NCBI RefSeq assembly: GCF_002356355.1
Contig: NZ_AP018052.1
Coordinates: 1,860,001-1,924,000, forward strand
Direction: 5' to 3'
Length of the DNA: 64,000 nt
DNA from: Thiohalobacter thiocyanaticus
GTDB lineage: Bacteria > Pseudomonadota > Gammaproteobacteria > Thiohalobacterales > Thiohalobacteraceae
Positions 20,244 through 31,444 of the stretch are shown here, piece by piece. The notes under the pieces were generated by a model. The model searched no databases. It worked only from the letters and a program-made list of their open reading frames with translations, and was not told the DNA's origin. The position numbers and the translations under genes were made by a program. Each line of letters begins with the position of its first letter. Position 1 is the first letter of the stretch.

Positions 20244-21461
20244 TCAGCCCGCATCGGCATCCAGCAATTCGATCCAATGTCGCACCGGCTGCTCAGATTC
20301 GGTCTGCAGATGCAGCTGGCAGCCGACGTTGGCGGTGGCGATGAGCTCGGGCCGGCCGGCTCCGAGCGCGGCCAGCTTGTTGTCGCGCAGCCGCGCGGCC
20401 AGTTCGGGCTGGGTGATGGAGTAGGTGCCGGCCGAGCCGCAGCACAGGTGTTTGTCCGCCACCGGCGTGAGCTGGTAGCCCAGCCGGGTGAGGATGCCCT
20501 CGACGATCTCCGGCAGCTGCTGGCCGTGCTGCAGGGTGCAGGGCGGATGATAGGCCACCCGGCGGCCGCCGCCGTCAATGTCCAATGCCCCGATATCCTC
20601 CTGTTGCAACACCTCGGCCGGATCCTTTGCCAGTTCACTGACCCGGACCGCTTTCTCGGCATATGCCGGATCGTCGGCCAGCAGCTTGCCGTATTCCTTG
20701 ACGAAGACCCCGCAGCCGCTGGCGGTGACCAGGATCGCCTCGGCGCCCTGTTCGATGTCCGCCCACCAGGCATCGATGTTGCGCCGCATCATGGCGCGTG
20801 CCTCGTCGGCGGCGGCGAAGTGATGGCTCATGGCGCCGCAGCAGCCCGCCGCCGGTGCTTCGATGAGCTGAATGCCGAGCCGGTCCAGCACCCGGGCGGT
20901 GACCGCATTGGTGGCCGGGGTCGCGACCGACTGCACGCAGCCGGCCAGGGCCAGCATGCGGCGCGAATGGGTGACGGTCGGCCAGGCGGGCACGGCCTGT
21001 GCCGGCGGCAGCTTGTGCCGCAGTCCGGACGGCAGCAGCCGGGCGAAGCCCCGGCCGAGTCCGAGCAGGGGGCGGAAGCGTCTGGGATAAGGCAGAACCA
21101 GGCGCAGGGCGCGTTGCAGCAGCCGCTCAGCGGCAGGCCGCGGCAGCCGCCGGTCCAGCTCCTCGCGACCGATGTCGAGCAGGCGGTGATAGTTCACCCC
21201 CGAGGGGCAGGTGGTCTCGCAGGCGCGGCAGGTCAGGCAGCGGTCCAGGTGCAGGCGGGTATGGCTGCCGGGCTCGTTGCCTTCCAGCATCTGTTTGATG
21301 AGATAGATGCGGCCGCGCGGACTGTCCAGCTCGTCGCCCAGCAACTGATAGGTCGGGCAGGTGGCGGTGCAGAAGCCGCAGTGCACACAGCTGCGCAGGA
21401 TGCGATCGGCCTCCTGGCCGGCGGCGGTGGCGAGCAGGGTTTCGGGCAGGCGCGTCTGCAT
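20244..21461 (-). CDS. glcF: Glycolate oxidase iron-sulfur subunit
   Basis: 405 residues. Two [4Fe-4S] ferredoxin motifs lie near the N-terminus, CVHCGFCTATCPTY (about residues 25-38) and CLTCRACETTCPSGV (about 75-89). Two CCG-domain motifs follow, GCCGAMSHHF near 212 and LCCGSAGTYS near 345. It carries electrons from the GlcD/GlcE flavin subunits towards quinone. Its start codon overlaps the glcE stop (TGATG). The C-terminal tail after residue 385 is short and unremarkable. Confidence 0.95.
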   Translation of the reverse strand: MQTRLPETLLATAAGQEADRILRSCVHCGFCTATCPTYQLLGDELDSPRGRIYLIKQMLEGNEPGSHTRLHLDRCLTCRACETTCPSGVNYHRLLDIGREELDRRLPRPAAERLLQRALRLVLPYPRRFRPLLGLGRGFARLLPSGLRHKLPPAQAVPAWPTVTHSRRMLALAGCVQSVATPATNAVTARVLDRLGIQLIEAPAAGCCGAMSHHFAAADEARAMMRRNIDAWWADIEQGAEAILVTASGCGVFVKEYGKLLADDPAYAEKAVRVSELAKDPAEVLQQEDIGALDIDGGGRRVAYHPPCTLQHGQQLPEIVEGILTRLGYQLTPVADKHLCCGSAGTYSITQPELAARLRDNKLAALGAGRPELIATANVGCQLHLQTESEQPVRHWIELLDADAG

Positions 21462-22519
21462 CAGAGTTCCGGGTACATGCGGCCGGGATTGAGAATGCCC
21501 TGCGGGTCCAGCGAACGCTTGATGCGCTGGTGCAGGGCCAGCATGGGCGGTGGCAGCGGATGAAAGCGCGCTGTCGCCTCATCACCGTGACGATACAGGG
21601 TGGCGTGGCCGCCGGCCTCGGCTGCCTGACGGCGGATGCGCTCGGCCGGCTGGCGGCTGGCCAGCCAGCGCAGACCGCCGCCCCAGTCGATCAGTTGGGC
21701 CGCGTCCAGGCCCAGCGGCGGACTCGCCGGTGCCACCGCGCAGCGCCACAGTGGTGCCTGATGGCGGAAGAAGCTCAGTTCCTGCTCGCGCAGTCGGCGC
21801 CAGAAGCGGTCGGGATCGGGATGCGCCTCGCCGCCGAGCTTCCGGCTCGCCGCCTTCACCGCGGTCTCGGCGCCGCTCAGACGCAGGTACAGATGATCGC
21901 CGTCGTAGCAGGCGCCCGACAGGGGCAGGGGATCGCCGCCCCAGTCGTTCATCAGTTCGATGGCCTCGGCCTCGCTGCGTTCCTGCACCAGGGTCTGTTC
22001 CGTCTCGGGCCGCGGCAGCACCTTGAGGCTGGCTTCGAGGATCACGCCCAGGGTGCCGTGGGCGCCGACCTGCAGCCGCGAGAGATCGTAACCGGCGACG
22101 TTCTTCATCACCTCGCCGCCAAAGTGCAGGTCCTCGCCGCGGCCATTGAGCAGCCGGCAGCCCAGCATGAAATCACGCGCCGCCCCGGCCCAGGGCCGGC
22201 GCGGGCCGGACAGGCCGGCGGCCAGGGTGCCGCCCAGCGTGGCGGTGTCACCGTAATGCGGCGGCTCGAAGGCCAGCATCTGGCCCTCGGCGGCGAGCAG
22301 GTCCTCGATCTCGCGCAACGGCGTGCCGGCGCGGGCGGTGATGACCAGTTCGCTCGGCTCGTAGTGCAGGACACCGCTGTGATCGTGCAGCGACAGGGCT
22401 TCGCCCCTGACCGGATGGCCGAGAAAGGCCTTGGTGTTGCCGCCATGGAGGTGGAGTGGCATGCCGCTGTCGGCGGCAGTCCGCACCCGCTCTGCCAGTT
22501 CGACCGTCATGTCGCACAT
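21461..22519 (-). CDS. glcE: Glycolate oxidase FAD-binding subunit GlcE
   Basis: 352 residues. PCMH-type FAD-binding fold with PLHLHGGNTKAFLG near residue 20, EPSELVITARAGTPLREIE near 52 and LGGTLAAGLSGPRRPW near 90. GlcE is the smaller flavoprotein partner of GlcD. The ATG at 22519 overlaps the glcD stop as TGATG; an ATG three codons later (22510) is the alternative. The C-terminus keeps HGDEATARFHPLPPPM and the family-typical LDPQGILNPGRMYPEL ending. Confidence 0.93.
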   Translation of the reverse strand: MCDMTVELAERVRTAADSGMPLHLHGGNTKAFLGHPVRGEALSLHDHSGVLHYEPSELVITARAGTPLREIEDLLAAEGQMLAFEPPHYGDTATLGGTLAAGLSGPRRPWAGAARDFMLGCRLLNGRGEDLHFGGEVMKNVAGYDLSRLQVGAHGTLGVILEASLKVLPRPETEQTLVQERSEAEAIELMNDWGGDPLPLSGACYDGDHLYLRLSGAETAVKAASRKLGGEAHPDPDRFWRRLREQELSFFRHQAPLWRCAVAPASPPLGLDAAQLIDWGGGLRWLASRQPAERIRRQAAEAGGHATLYRHGDEATARFHPLPPPMLALHQRIKRSLDPQGILNPGRMYPEL

Positions 22520-24000
22520 CAGAAGCGCTCCAGTTCCGGGTGCGGCAGCTGGCCCTGATGCACATGCATGGCGCCGAACTCGGCGCAGCGGTGCAGGGTG
22601 GGCACGGCCTTGCCGGGATTGAGCAGGCCGGCCGGATCGAAGGCCGCTTTGATGGCGTGGAACTGCGCCAGCTCCAGCGGCCGGAACTGGACGCACATCT
22701 GGTCGATCTTCTCCATGCCCACGCCATGCTCGCCGGTGATGGTGCCGCCGACCTCGACGCACAACTCCAGGATGCGGCCGCCGAATTCTTCGGTGCGTTC
22801 GAGCTCGCCCGGGTTGTTGGCATCGTAGAGGATGAGCGGATGCAGGTTGCCGTCGCCGGCGTGAAAGACGTTGGCCACGGCGAGGTCGTACTCACGTGAC
22901 AATTCGCCGATGCGGGTGAGCACCTCGGCCAGGCGGCTGCGCGGGATGGTGCCATCCATGCAGTAGTAGTCCGGCGAGATCCGGCCCACGGCCGGGAAGG
23001 CGGCCTTGCGCCCCTGCCAGAAGCGGGCGCGCTCGGCCTCGTCGGTGGCGGTACGTACTTCCACCGCACCATGCGTCTGCAACAGCCGGCGCACCTGGCT
23101 GATATGTTCGGAGACCTCCTCGTTGGTGCCGTCCAGTTCGCACAGCAGGATGGCCTCGACCTCGGGATAGCCGGCATGCACGAAGTCCTCGGCGGCGCGG
23201 ATGGCCAGCCGGTCCATCATCTCCAGTCCGGCCGGAATGATGCCGGCGGCAATGATCGCGCCGACCGCATGGCCGGCCCGGGCGACGTCGTCGAAGGCGG
23301 CCAGGATGACCTGGGCGCGTTCGGGAATCGGCAGCAGCTTGACGGTGACCTCGGTGATGACCCCGAGCATGCCCTCCGAGCCGGTCATCAGCGCCAGCAG
23401 GTCGTAACCGGGCGCATCGGGTGCGGCATTGCCGATGCGCAGCCGCTCGCCGTCGATGGTGAGTATTTCCAGTTCGACCAGGTTGTGCACGGTCAGGCCG
23501 TACTTGAGGCAGTGCACGCCGCCGGAATTCTCCGCCACATTGCCGCCGATGCTGCAGGCGATCTGGGAGGAGGGATCGGGCGCATAGTAGAGACCATAGG
23601 GTTTCGCCGCCTCGGAAATGGCCAGGTTGCGCACCCCGGGCTGGACCCGCGCGGTGCGGTTGCGCGGGTCGATGTCGAGGATGCGGTTGAATTTCGCCAG
23701 GCTGAGCAGGATCCCCTCGGTGTGGGGCAGGGCACCGCCCGACAGGCCGGTGCCGGCACCGCGCGCCACCACCGGGATGGCATGTCTGCTGGCATAGCCG
23801 AGCACGGCCCGGACCTGCTCCACCGTCTCCGGCAGCGCCACTGCCAGCGGCAGTTGCCGGTAGGCGGACAGGCCGTCGCACTCGTAGGGATGCAGGTCCT
23901 CGGGCAGGTGCAGCAGACCGGCATCGCCCAGCAGCGCCTGCAGATCGGCGATGATGCGGGCGCGGGAAGGACGTTCAACTGTGCTGGCGGCTGTGGACAT
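22519..24000 (-). CDS. glcD: Glycolate oxidase catalytic FAD subunit GlcD
   Basis: 493 residues, normal for GlcD, which oxidises glycolate to glyoxylate at the membrane with GlcE and GlcF. The FAD-binding PCMH domain has VVARGAGTGLSGGALP near residue 78 and GNVAENSGGVHCLKYG near 150; the FAD-oxidase C-terminal domain has VFHAGDGNLHPLILYD near 385 and ITGEHGVGMEKI near 425. First gene of the tightly coupled glcD-glcE-glcF cluster. Glycolate in an autotroph would come from RuBisCO oxygenation; the CbbY-like phosphatase at 2928 fits that picture, as inference. Confidence 0.96.
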   Translation of the reverse strand: MSTAASTVERPSRARIIADLQALLGDAGLLHLPEDLHPYECDGLSAYRQLPLAVALPETVEQVRAVLGYASRHAIPVVARGAGTGLSGGALPHTEGILLSLAKFNRILDIDPRNRTARVQPGVRNLAISEAAKPYGLYYAPDPSSQIACSIGGNVAENSGGVHCLKYGLTVHNLVELEILTIDGERLRIGNAAPDAPGYDLLALMTGSEGMLGVITEVTVKLLPIPERAQVILAAFDDVARAGHAVGAIIAAGIIPAGLEMMDRLAIRAAEDFVHAGYPEVEAILLCELDGTNEEVSEHISQVRRLLQTHGAVEVRTATDEAERARFWQGRKAAFPAVGRISPDYYCMDGTIPRSRLAEVLTRIGELSREYDLAVANVFHAGDGNLHPLILYDANNPGELERTEEFGGRILELCVEVGGTITGEHGVGMEKIDQMCVQFRPLELAQFHAIKAAFDPAGLLNPGKAVPTLHRCAEFGAMHVHQGQLPHPELERF

Positions 24001-24159
24001 CGGCTCTGCTGATCCGGTCGGGATACATGCAACTTTAACATTTATGTCCGGGAGATTAACCTTCGGCGGTCCGGGTTATTGCCGGGCCGCAGGCTTGCCC
24101 CGGCATGCGCGGCGCCGGACAATGCATCATCATTTCACTGAGCGGACACAGGACGTCAC

Positions 24160-24816
24160 ATGGACCCTCAATTCTGGCTCGAGCGCTGGGACAACAACCA
24201 GATCGGTTTTCATCAGGACGAGATCAACACGCACCTGCAGCGTTTCTGGCCGCAACTCGGCCTGGCGCCGGACAGTCATGTGTTCGTGCCGCTGGCCGGC
24301 AAGACGCTGGACCTGCTGTGGCTGGCCGCTCAGGGCCACCGGGTGACCGGGGTCGAGATCAGCGAACGGGCCGTGCGCGCCTTCTTCGACGAGAACGACC
24401 TGACGCCGCAGGTCCGTGACACGGACGGCTTCCGCCTGTGGCAGGCCGGTGAGATCACCCTCATGGAAGGCGACTATTTCGATCTGATACCGGAGGAACT
24501 CGGCCCGCTGGATGCCGTGTTCGACCGTGCTTCACTCATTGCCCTGCCGCCGGCCATGCGTCCGGGCTATGCCCGCCAGCTGCAACGGCTGGCCCCGGCC
24601 TGTCCCGTGCTGCTGGTCACACTGGACTATGATCAGGACGAAATGGACGGACCGCCCTTCGCCGTCAGTGCCGGGGAGGTCGAACAACTCTACGCGGCCA
24701 GCCACCGGATCAGTCCGCTGGACGTGCTGGATGTGCTGGCCGAAAACGCCCGCTTCCGCGAACGCGGTCTGACCCGGTTGGAGGAGCGCGTCTATCGGCT
24801 GGCGCCCCTCGCCTGA
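24160..24816 (+). CDS. tpm: Thiopurine S-methyltransferase family protein
   Basis: 218 residues, the usual length of bacterial TPMT, a SAM-dependent methyltransferase. In bacteria the family methylates selenium or tellurium compounds and thiopurines. Visible: N-terminal FWLERWDNNQIGFHQ, the SAM motif HVFVPLAGKTLDLLWLA near residue 45, VTGVEISERAV near 68, MEGDYFDL near 105 and the acidic FDRASLIALPP near 125. It is divergent from glcD; no operon partner. Physiological substrate unknown. Confidence 0.93.
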   Translation: MDPQFWLERWDNNQIGFHQDEINTHLQRFWPQLGLAPDSHVFVPLAGKTLDLLWLAAQGHRVTGVEISERAVRAFFDENDLTPQVRDTDGFRLWQAGEITLMEGDYFDLIPEELGPLDAVFDRASLIALPPAMRPGYARQLQRLAPACPVLLVTLDYDQDEMDGPPFAVSAGEVEQLYAASHRISPLDVLDVLAENARFRERGLTRLEERVYRLAPLA

Positions 24817-24884
24817 CAGCCGGCCTCTGCGCTTTTCTCACGAAAACAGCCCGTTGTATTGCCTTTCTGCTAAGTTCTGACAGC

Positions 24885-24946
24885 TAACGGCCGTTATAGG
24901 CATTAGTCCCGTCCGCAGCGACGGCCGGCTGGATCCGGCCGCTGCT
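24885..24946. other. Palindrome and hairpin upstream of the VWA gene
   Basis: TAACGGCCGTTA at 24885-24896 is a perfect 12-base palindrome, a possible operator. Downstream, GGCCGG (24923-24928) pairs with CCGGCC (24935-24940), with flanking CAGCGAC/GCTGCTG extending the stem imperfectly. Both lie in the 193-base gap before the VWA gene at 25010. No promoter with good spacing is evident. Confidence 0.4.
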
Positions 24947-25009
24947 GGAAAGGGTCGAATAGTCTGTAAAACATGGTGTTACGTCAGGGATAGAGAAAGG
25001 ATCGAGATT

Positions 25010-26728
25010 ATGGAGCGCAGCCTGAGCGGCCGTCCGGCCGCTGCCCCGTCCCCGTTCCGCCGCCGCGCCGGCGCCCTGCTGCTGGCGGCTGGTCTGTGGC
25101 TGCTGGCGATGACGGCCTCGGCCGCCGACAGCGATTTCGTGGCCGCCGGGTCGAGCGCCGGCGTCGATGCAGTGTTGATCATCGACAGTTCCGGCAGCAT
25201 GAAGGAGACCGATCCCCGGCGCATGCGGGTTCCCGCCGCGCGCATGTTCATCTCCCTGCTGGGCGATGACGACCGGGTGGGGGTGATCAGCTTCAGCGAC
25301 AAGGGCTACCCGGTCGCCCACCTCACACCGGCTACCGAGGCCAATCACCGGCAGCTGTTCGCGGCCGTCGACAAGGTCTCCGCCCTCGGCGCCTATACCA
25401 ACCTGCATGCCGCACTGGAAACCGGCCGCCGGATGCTGGACGCGGCGGACGGCGAGGATCGGCGGCGCCTGCTGCTGCTGATGTCCGACGGCAGGATGGA
25501 CACGGGCGACTTCGACCAGGACCAGGCGCTCACCCGTGCCATCGAAGAGGACATGATCGGCGAATTGCGCGCAGCCGGCATCGAGGTCTACACCCTGGCC
25601 TTCACCGAGGCCTCGGACATGCCCCTGCTGCGTACCATCGCCAGCGGCACCGACGGCATTTCACGCCTGGCCTCGAATGACCGCGAACTGCACCGCGTCT
25701 TCAGTACCCTGTTCGAGAGTGCGAAGAAACCCGACATGCTGCCGATCGAGGGCGGCGAATTCCTGGTCGACGACGCCATCGAGGAGGTCACCGTGGTGGC
25801 CTCGAAGCACACGCCGGGCTCCGAGATCAAGTTGATCATGCCCGATGCGCGTGTCATCCGGCCCGAGGTCGCAGGCCCGGCCGTGCGCTGGCATGAATCC
25901 GACGGCTTCGACATGATCACCATCGACCAGCCGCCGGCCGGTACCTGGCGGCTGGTCTCCGACGGCGCCGACAACCGCGCCTACGTGGTGACCGACATGC
26001 GTCTGGAAGGCCGGCTCGATGTCACTGAGCCCGCCATCGGTGAACAGATGCAGGCCCGGGCCTGGCTGGAGCAGGGCGGCGAGCCGATCACGGCGGCCGA
26101 GATCCTCGATCACACCACCTTCCGGATGGAGATCATTCCGCCCGAAGGGGAGTCGCGGCACCTGTCGCTCGCTGCCGATGCAGCAGCCGATCCGGGCCGT
26201 TTCCTGCAGGACTTCGAATTCACCCGGCCGGGCTCGCATCGCATCCGGCTGATTGCCAGCGGCCAGACGTTCACGCGGGAGAAATCCCTGTTCGTGGAGG
26301 TGCCGCCGTTGCCGGAAGGGGCAACGTCGTCGACGCCTGAACCGGAAGCCGCAGTCGAGCCCGAATCCGAGCCCGCCGTCGAGGCAGAGCCCGAGCCTGC
26401 CGCCGAGCCCGAACCCGAGCCTGAACCTGAATCTCAGGCCGAGCCGGAACCGGAACCGGAGCCGGAGGCCGGAATCCCGCCGGCCCTGCAGGAGGAGATC
26501 ATCGATCCGGCACCCGAAGCGGAAGACAAGGCGGAGACACAGACCGGGCCCGGCCTGGGCCTGATTCTGGGTCTGTTCGTCCTGGCCAATGTCATCATTG
26601 GCGCGGCGATCGGCGGTTTCATCTGGTGGCGCAGACGCCGTCGCCGCAAGGCCGCCGCCCGCGGCGAGGCGGATACCGAGTCAGACACAGACGCGGACGA
26701 ACAGGACGAGGGTCCTGCAAAGGACTGA
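25010..26728 (+). CDS. von Willebrand factor A domain membrane protein
   Basis: 572 residues. Signal peptide (LLLAAGLWLLAMTASAAD), then a VWA domain from about residue 45 with an intact metal-ion-dependent adhesion site: DSSGSMKETD (DxSxS), a Thr in the AYTNLHAAL region and LLLMSDGRMD. A beta-rich domain of about 180 residues follows, then a Pro/Glu repeat region (many PEPEPE-type units, about 430-500), one transmembrane helix LILGLFVLANVIIGAAIGGFI near 525 and a basic cytoplasmic tail WWRRRRRRK. Topology: VWA outside, tail inside. Function unknown. The next gene, 22 bases on, encodes another single-pass membrane protein and is probably its partner. Confidence 0.85.
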   Translation: MERSLSGRPAAAPSPFRRRAGALLLAAGLWLLAMTASAADSDFVAAGSSAGVDAVLIIDSSGSMKETDPRRMRVPAARMFISLLGDDDRVGVISFSDKGYPVAHLTPATEANHRQLFAAVDKVSALGAYTNLHAALETGRRMLDAADGEDRRRLLLLMSDGRMDTGDFDQDQALTRAIEEDMIGELRAAGIEVYTLAFTEASDMPLLRTIASGTDGISRLASNDRELHRVFSTLFESAKKPDMLPIEGGEFLVDDAIEEVTVVASKHTPGSEIKLIMPDARVIRPEVAGPAVRWHESDGFDMITIDQPPAGTWRLVSDGADNRAYVVTDMRLEGRLDVTEPAIGEQMQARAWLEQGGEPITAAEILDHTTFRMEIIPPEGESRHLSLAADAAADPGRFLQDFEFTRPGSHRIRLIASGQTFTREKSLFVEVPPLPEGATSSTPEPEAAVEPESEPAVEAEPEPAAEPEPEPEPESQAEPEPEPEPEAGIPPALQEEIIDPAPEAEDKAETQTGPGLGLILGLFVLANVIIGAAIGGFIWWRRRRRRKAAARGEADTESDTDADEQDEGPAKD

Positions 26729-26750
26729 CTGATCGCAACAGGCCGATGCC

Positions 26751-28313
26751 ATGATACAACTGCACATATACGGCATGCTCGCCATCCTGGAGGTCCTGCT
26801 GCTGGTCTCCGTCGTGGCCGGCTGGCTGTATGTGCGCAACCGCCGGAACAACCGCACCATTGCCCACCTCACTGCCTCGCTGCAGCAGCGCGGCGAACCG
26901 GCCACCGCGTCCGAGCCACCGGTTGCAGATGCAGCGTCCACACACGCCGCCGCCGTTGACCAGAGCCGGAGCTTTTCCGATTTCCTGCGTGAGGAGTTGG
27001 ATGCCTCCAGCGTCATGCTGGGCTCGGATGCAGCGCCGGAGTCCGGCAGCGCAGCCGACCCCGAGTCCGATTCCGCTGACGAGCAGGCGCAGGTGCGCCA
27101 GATGCTGGCTGCGCGCCACCAGTTCCTGCAACTGGAACTGGATACCCAGGACATGCGCCAGGATCCGCAGGCGCGGCGCCGGCATATCGTGGAGCAGATG
27201 CATAGCCTGCTGGCGACCTTCACCCCGGCCGCAGTCGGGACGGCGGAAACGGAGCCCGTCAGCGAACCGGATGCCGACAGCGACGCACTGGCACGCGAAC
27301 AGCAGTTGGAAAGCCAGCTGTCGCACCTGCGCACCGTGGTCGGCAACCAGCAGGACGTGATGCGCGAACTGCGCCAGCTGCTGGAGCAGGAAATGGGCGA
27401 GTCCGAGGAGATGCGCGAGATCATCGCCAGGCTCCAGGACGCCGAGGCCAGCAGTCTCGAACTCGAACGTTCGCTCGAAGTGATGGGCAAGTCGACAGCA
27501 TCGGGAACGGAGGCGGGCGGTTATCAGTCCAGTCCGGATTCCGACATGCTGCGTAATCTGGTCGGCAGCCAGCAGCAGACCATCAGCCGGCTGCAGACCA
27601 TGCTCAAACAGTCCGTCGGCGAAAAGGAAACCTCGGTGGAGTTGCGCGACGCCATGGAAAAGATCCAGCGCTCGAACCAGGAACTGGGCACCTGCGTCAT
27701 GGTGCTCGAGGACGAGAACAGCATGCTGCGTGACCAGATCCAGTCGCTGCAGTCGCAGCTGGATGACTTTCTGGGGGTGCAGGATACGACCGCCGACGCC
27801 GAGCGCGAGTCGCAGCCCGGGGCCGGTGTCGAAGCGGCGCAGGAAGAAGACGTGCTGAATGCAGAGTCGGAGGCCGCAGCAACGGCAAGCGAGCCGAGCC
27901 CCGATCCCGAACCCGTCGATGACACGCAGGTGCAGACGCACGCAGATCCCGATATCGCAGCGATGGCGGCCGGGGACGGGATCGAGACCGTTGACGCGGA
28001 TGAGAGATTGAATGACATGGATGCCGCGCCCGCAACCGCTGCTGAACCGCAGGCAGAGCCCGAAACGGCAGCGGTCGAGGATATCGACGCCCTGCTGGAA
28101 GCCACCGCGTCCACAGCCGACGAACCGCCGCCGGAACAGTCGCCGGCGCCGGGCACGGCAAGCGGTACAGCAGACGATACCGGCGCATCCGACGAGGAAG
28201 GTAACCACGCCGGTATCAATACCCTGAAGGACATCGACCTCGACAGCGACGGGGACGCGACCCTGAGCGACGAGGACATCGACGCCCTGCTGTCGGGCCG
28301 GAAACAGAACTGA
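26751..28313 (+). CDS. Single-pass membrane coiled-coil protein with two DIDALL motifs
   Basis: 520 residues, not assigned to a known family. One N-terminal transmembrane helix (ILEVLLLVSVVAGWLYV, residues 12-28) is followed by basic RNRRNNR, placing the rest in the cytoplasm. Acidic linkers alternate with coiled coil (about 180-270, EQEMGESEEMREIIARLQD, and 300-345, LEDENSMLRDQIQSLQSQL). The acidic C-terminal third holds EDIDALLEAT near residue 445 and ends LSDEDIDALLSGRKQN. These resemble the N-terminal EIDALL peptide of FliM that binds CheY-P, suggesting a docking site for a response regulator; this is inference. Cotranscribed with the VWA gene. Confidence 0.75.
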   Translation: MIQLHIYGMLAILEVLLLVSVVAGWLYVRNRRNNRTIAHLTASLQQRGEPATASEPPVADAASTHAAAVDQSRSFSDFLREELDASSVMLGSDAAPESGSAADPESDSADEQAQVRQMLAARHQFLQLELDTQDMRQDPQARRRHIVEQMHSLLATFTPAAVGTAETEPVSEPDADSDALAREQQLESQLSHLRTVVGNQQDVMRELRQLLEQEMGESEEMREIIARLQDAEASSLELERSLEVMGKSTASGTEAGGYQSSPDSDMLRNLVGSQQQTISRLQTMLKQSVGEKETSVELRDAMEKIQRSNQELGTCVMVLEDENSMLRDQIQSLQSQLDDFLGVQDTTADAERESQPGAGVEAAQEEDVLNAESEAAATASEPSPDPEPVDDTQVQTHADPDIAAMAAGDGIETVDADERLNDMDAAPATAAEPQAEPETAAVEDIDALLEATASTADEPPPEQSPAPGTASGTADDTGASDEEGNHAGINTLKDIDLDSDGDATLSDEDIDALLSGRKQN

Positions 28314-28395
28314 GTCTCAGCACCGGCGAGTCAATCTGGCAATCGGATTGCGCCTGACGTACCCTTGCCCGCTGTTGCAAGACGGATCAGCAGGC

Positions 28396-30716
<2,321 letters not shown>

Positions 30717-30729
<13 letters not shown>

Positions 30730-31262
30730 CACAAATCCTGCTGCGTTTTCTGCCGCTGAGCGCTCTGCTGCTCGCGGCCTGCGCCACCGCGCCGCCGGGC
30801 GAGCGTGCCCCGGTGATCGACGCCGGCAGTCCGGCGGAATCGGATATCGGCGGCGCTGTGTCAAGCTCACCCCGCAGCGTGGATCAGGCCCCCACGACCG
30901 TGGAGGTAATACCGTTGGAGCGCGCCGCCCCGCCGGCCGGCAGCCCGGCCGTGGCCAGCCTGCTCGGTCAGGCCGAGGCGGCCAGCCGCGAGCGTGACTG
31001 GTCGGCGGCGGCCGTGTCACTGGAACGCGGTCTGCGCATCGAGCCGCGCAATCCGGTGCTGTGGAACCGTCTGGCCGAGGTCCGGCTGCAGCAGGGCCAG
31101 TTCCGCCAGGCCGAACAACTGGCGGCCAAATCGAACAGCCTCGCCGGCGGCGATCGCCTGCTGCAGACGCGCAACTGGCGCCTGATCGCCCGGGCCCGAC
31201 GCCAGCTGGGGGACGAACCCGGCGCGGTGGAGGCCGAACGCCGGGCAGAAGCCTTTCGCTAA
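30717..31262 (+). CDS. TPR lipoprotein, candidate PBP1B activator (LpoP-like)
   Basis: 181 residues. Lipoprotein signal peptide with lipobox LLAAC (Cys near residue 21), a disordered Pro/Ala/Ser linker to about residue 75, then tetratricopeptide helices: LLGQAEAASRERDWSAAAVS, LERGLRIEPRNPVLWNRLAEV, QGQFRQAEQLAAKS. It starts 13 bases inside the 3' end of mrcB, so it is coupled to PBP1B synthesis. In Pseudomonas aeruginosa the PBP1B activator LpoP is an outer-membrane lipoprotein with TPR repeats; architecture and gene position both match here. Activation of PBP1B is therefore inference, not shown. Confidence 0.8.
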
Positions 31263-31299
31263 CCGGCTGTCAACGTTGTAGAATGCCCACATTCTTCTG

Positions 31300-31392
31300 C
31301 TCTCCCTCGATGGGAGGGGTGAGGGAGGGTGAGTTTGACTGGGACTGCCTGCTCGCCCCCTGCGGCCTCCCCGTCGAGGGGAGGAGGAAGCG
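31300..31392. repeat. Decayed CTCTCCCT/GAGGGAGGGT repeat
   Basis: CTCTCCCTCGATGGGAGGGGTGAGGG opens, and CCCCGTCGAGGGGAGGAGG closes, an imperfect inverted repeat. It resembles the repeat at 55690-55800. It fills most of the 182-base gap before 31445. No coding frame in it looks real. Confidence 0.45.
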
Positions 31393-31444
31393 TCTACCGG
31401 GCAGAACGCGGCACAGCCCGGTTCAACTGGAGCGACCGGGCATC

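Noticed and set aside
18651-21563. A 970-codon open frame on the plus strand opposite glcE, glcF and the Mqo-like gene
   Set aside because: Its translation is low-complexity Gln/Ala/Arg/Val-rich with no domain, and it lies wholly antisense to clear genes; GC-rich DNA often lacks stops in such frames.
24160-24816. Reading tpm plus the TerB-like gene as a tellurite-resistance locus
   Set aside because: They are 37 kb apart with different base composition, and bacterial TPMT alone does not define tellurite resistance.
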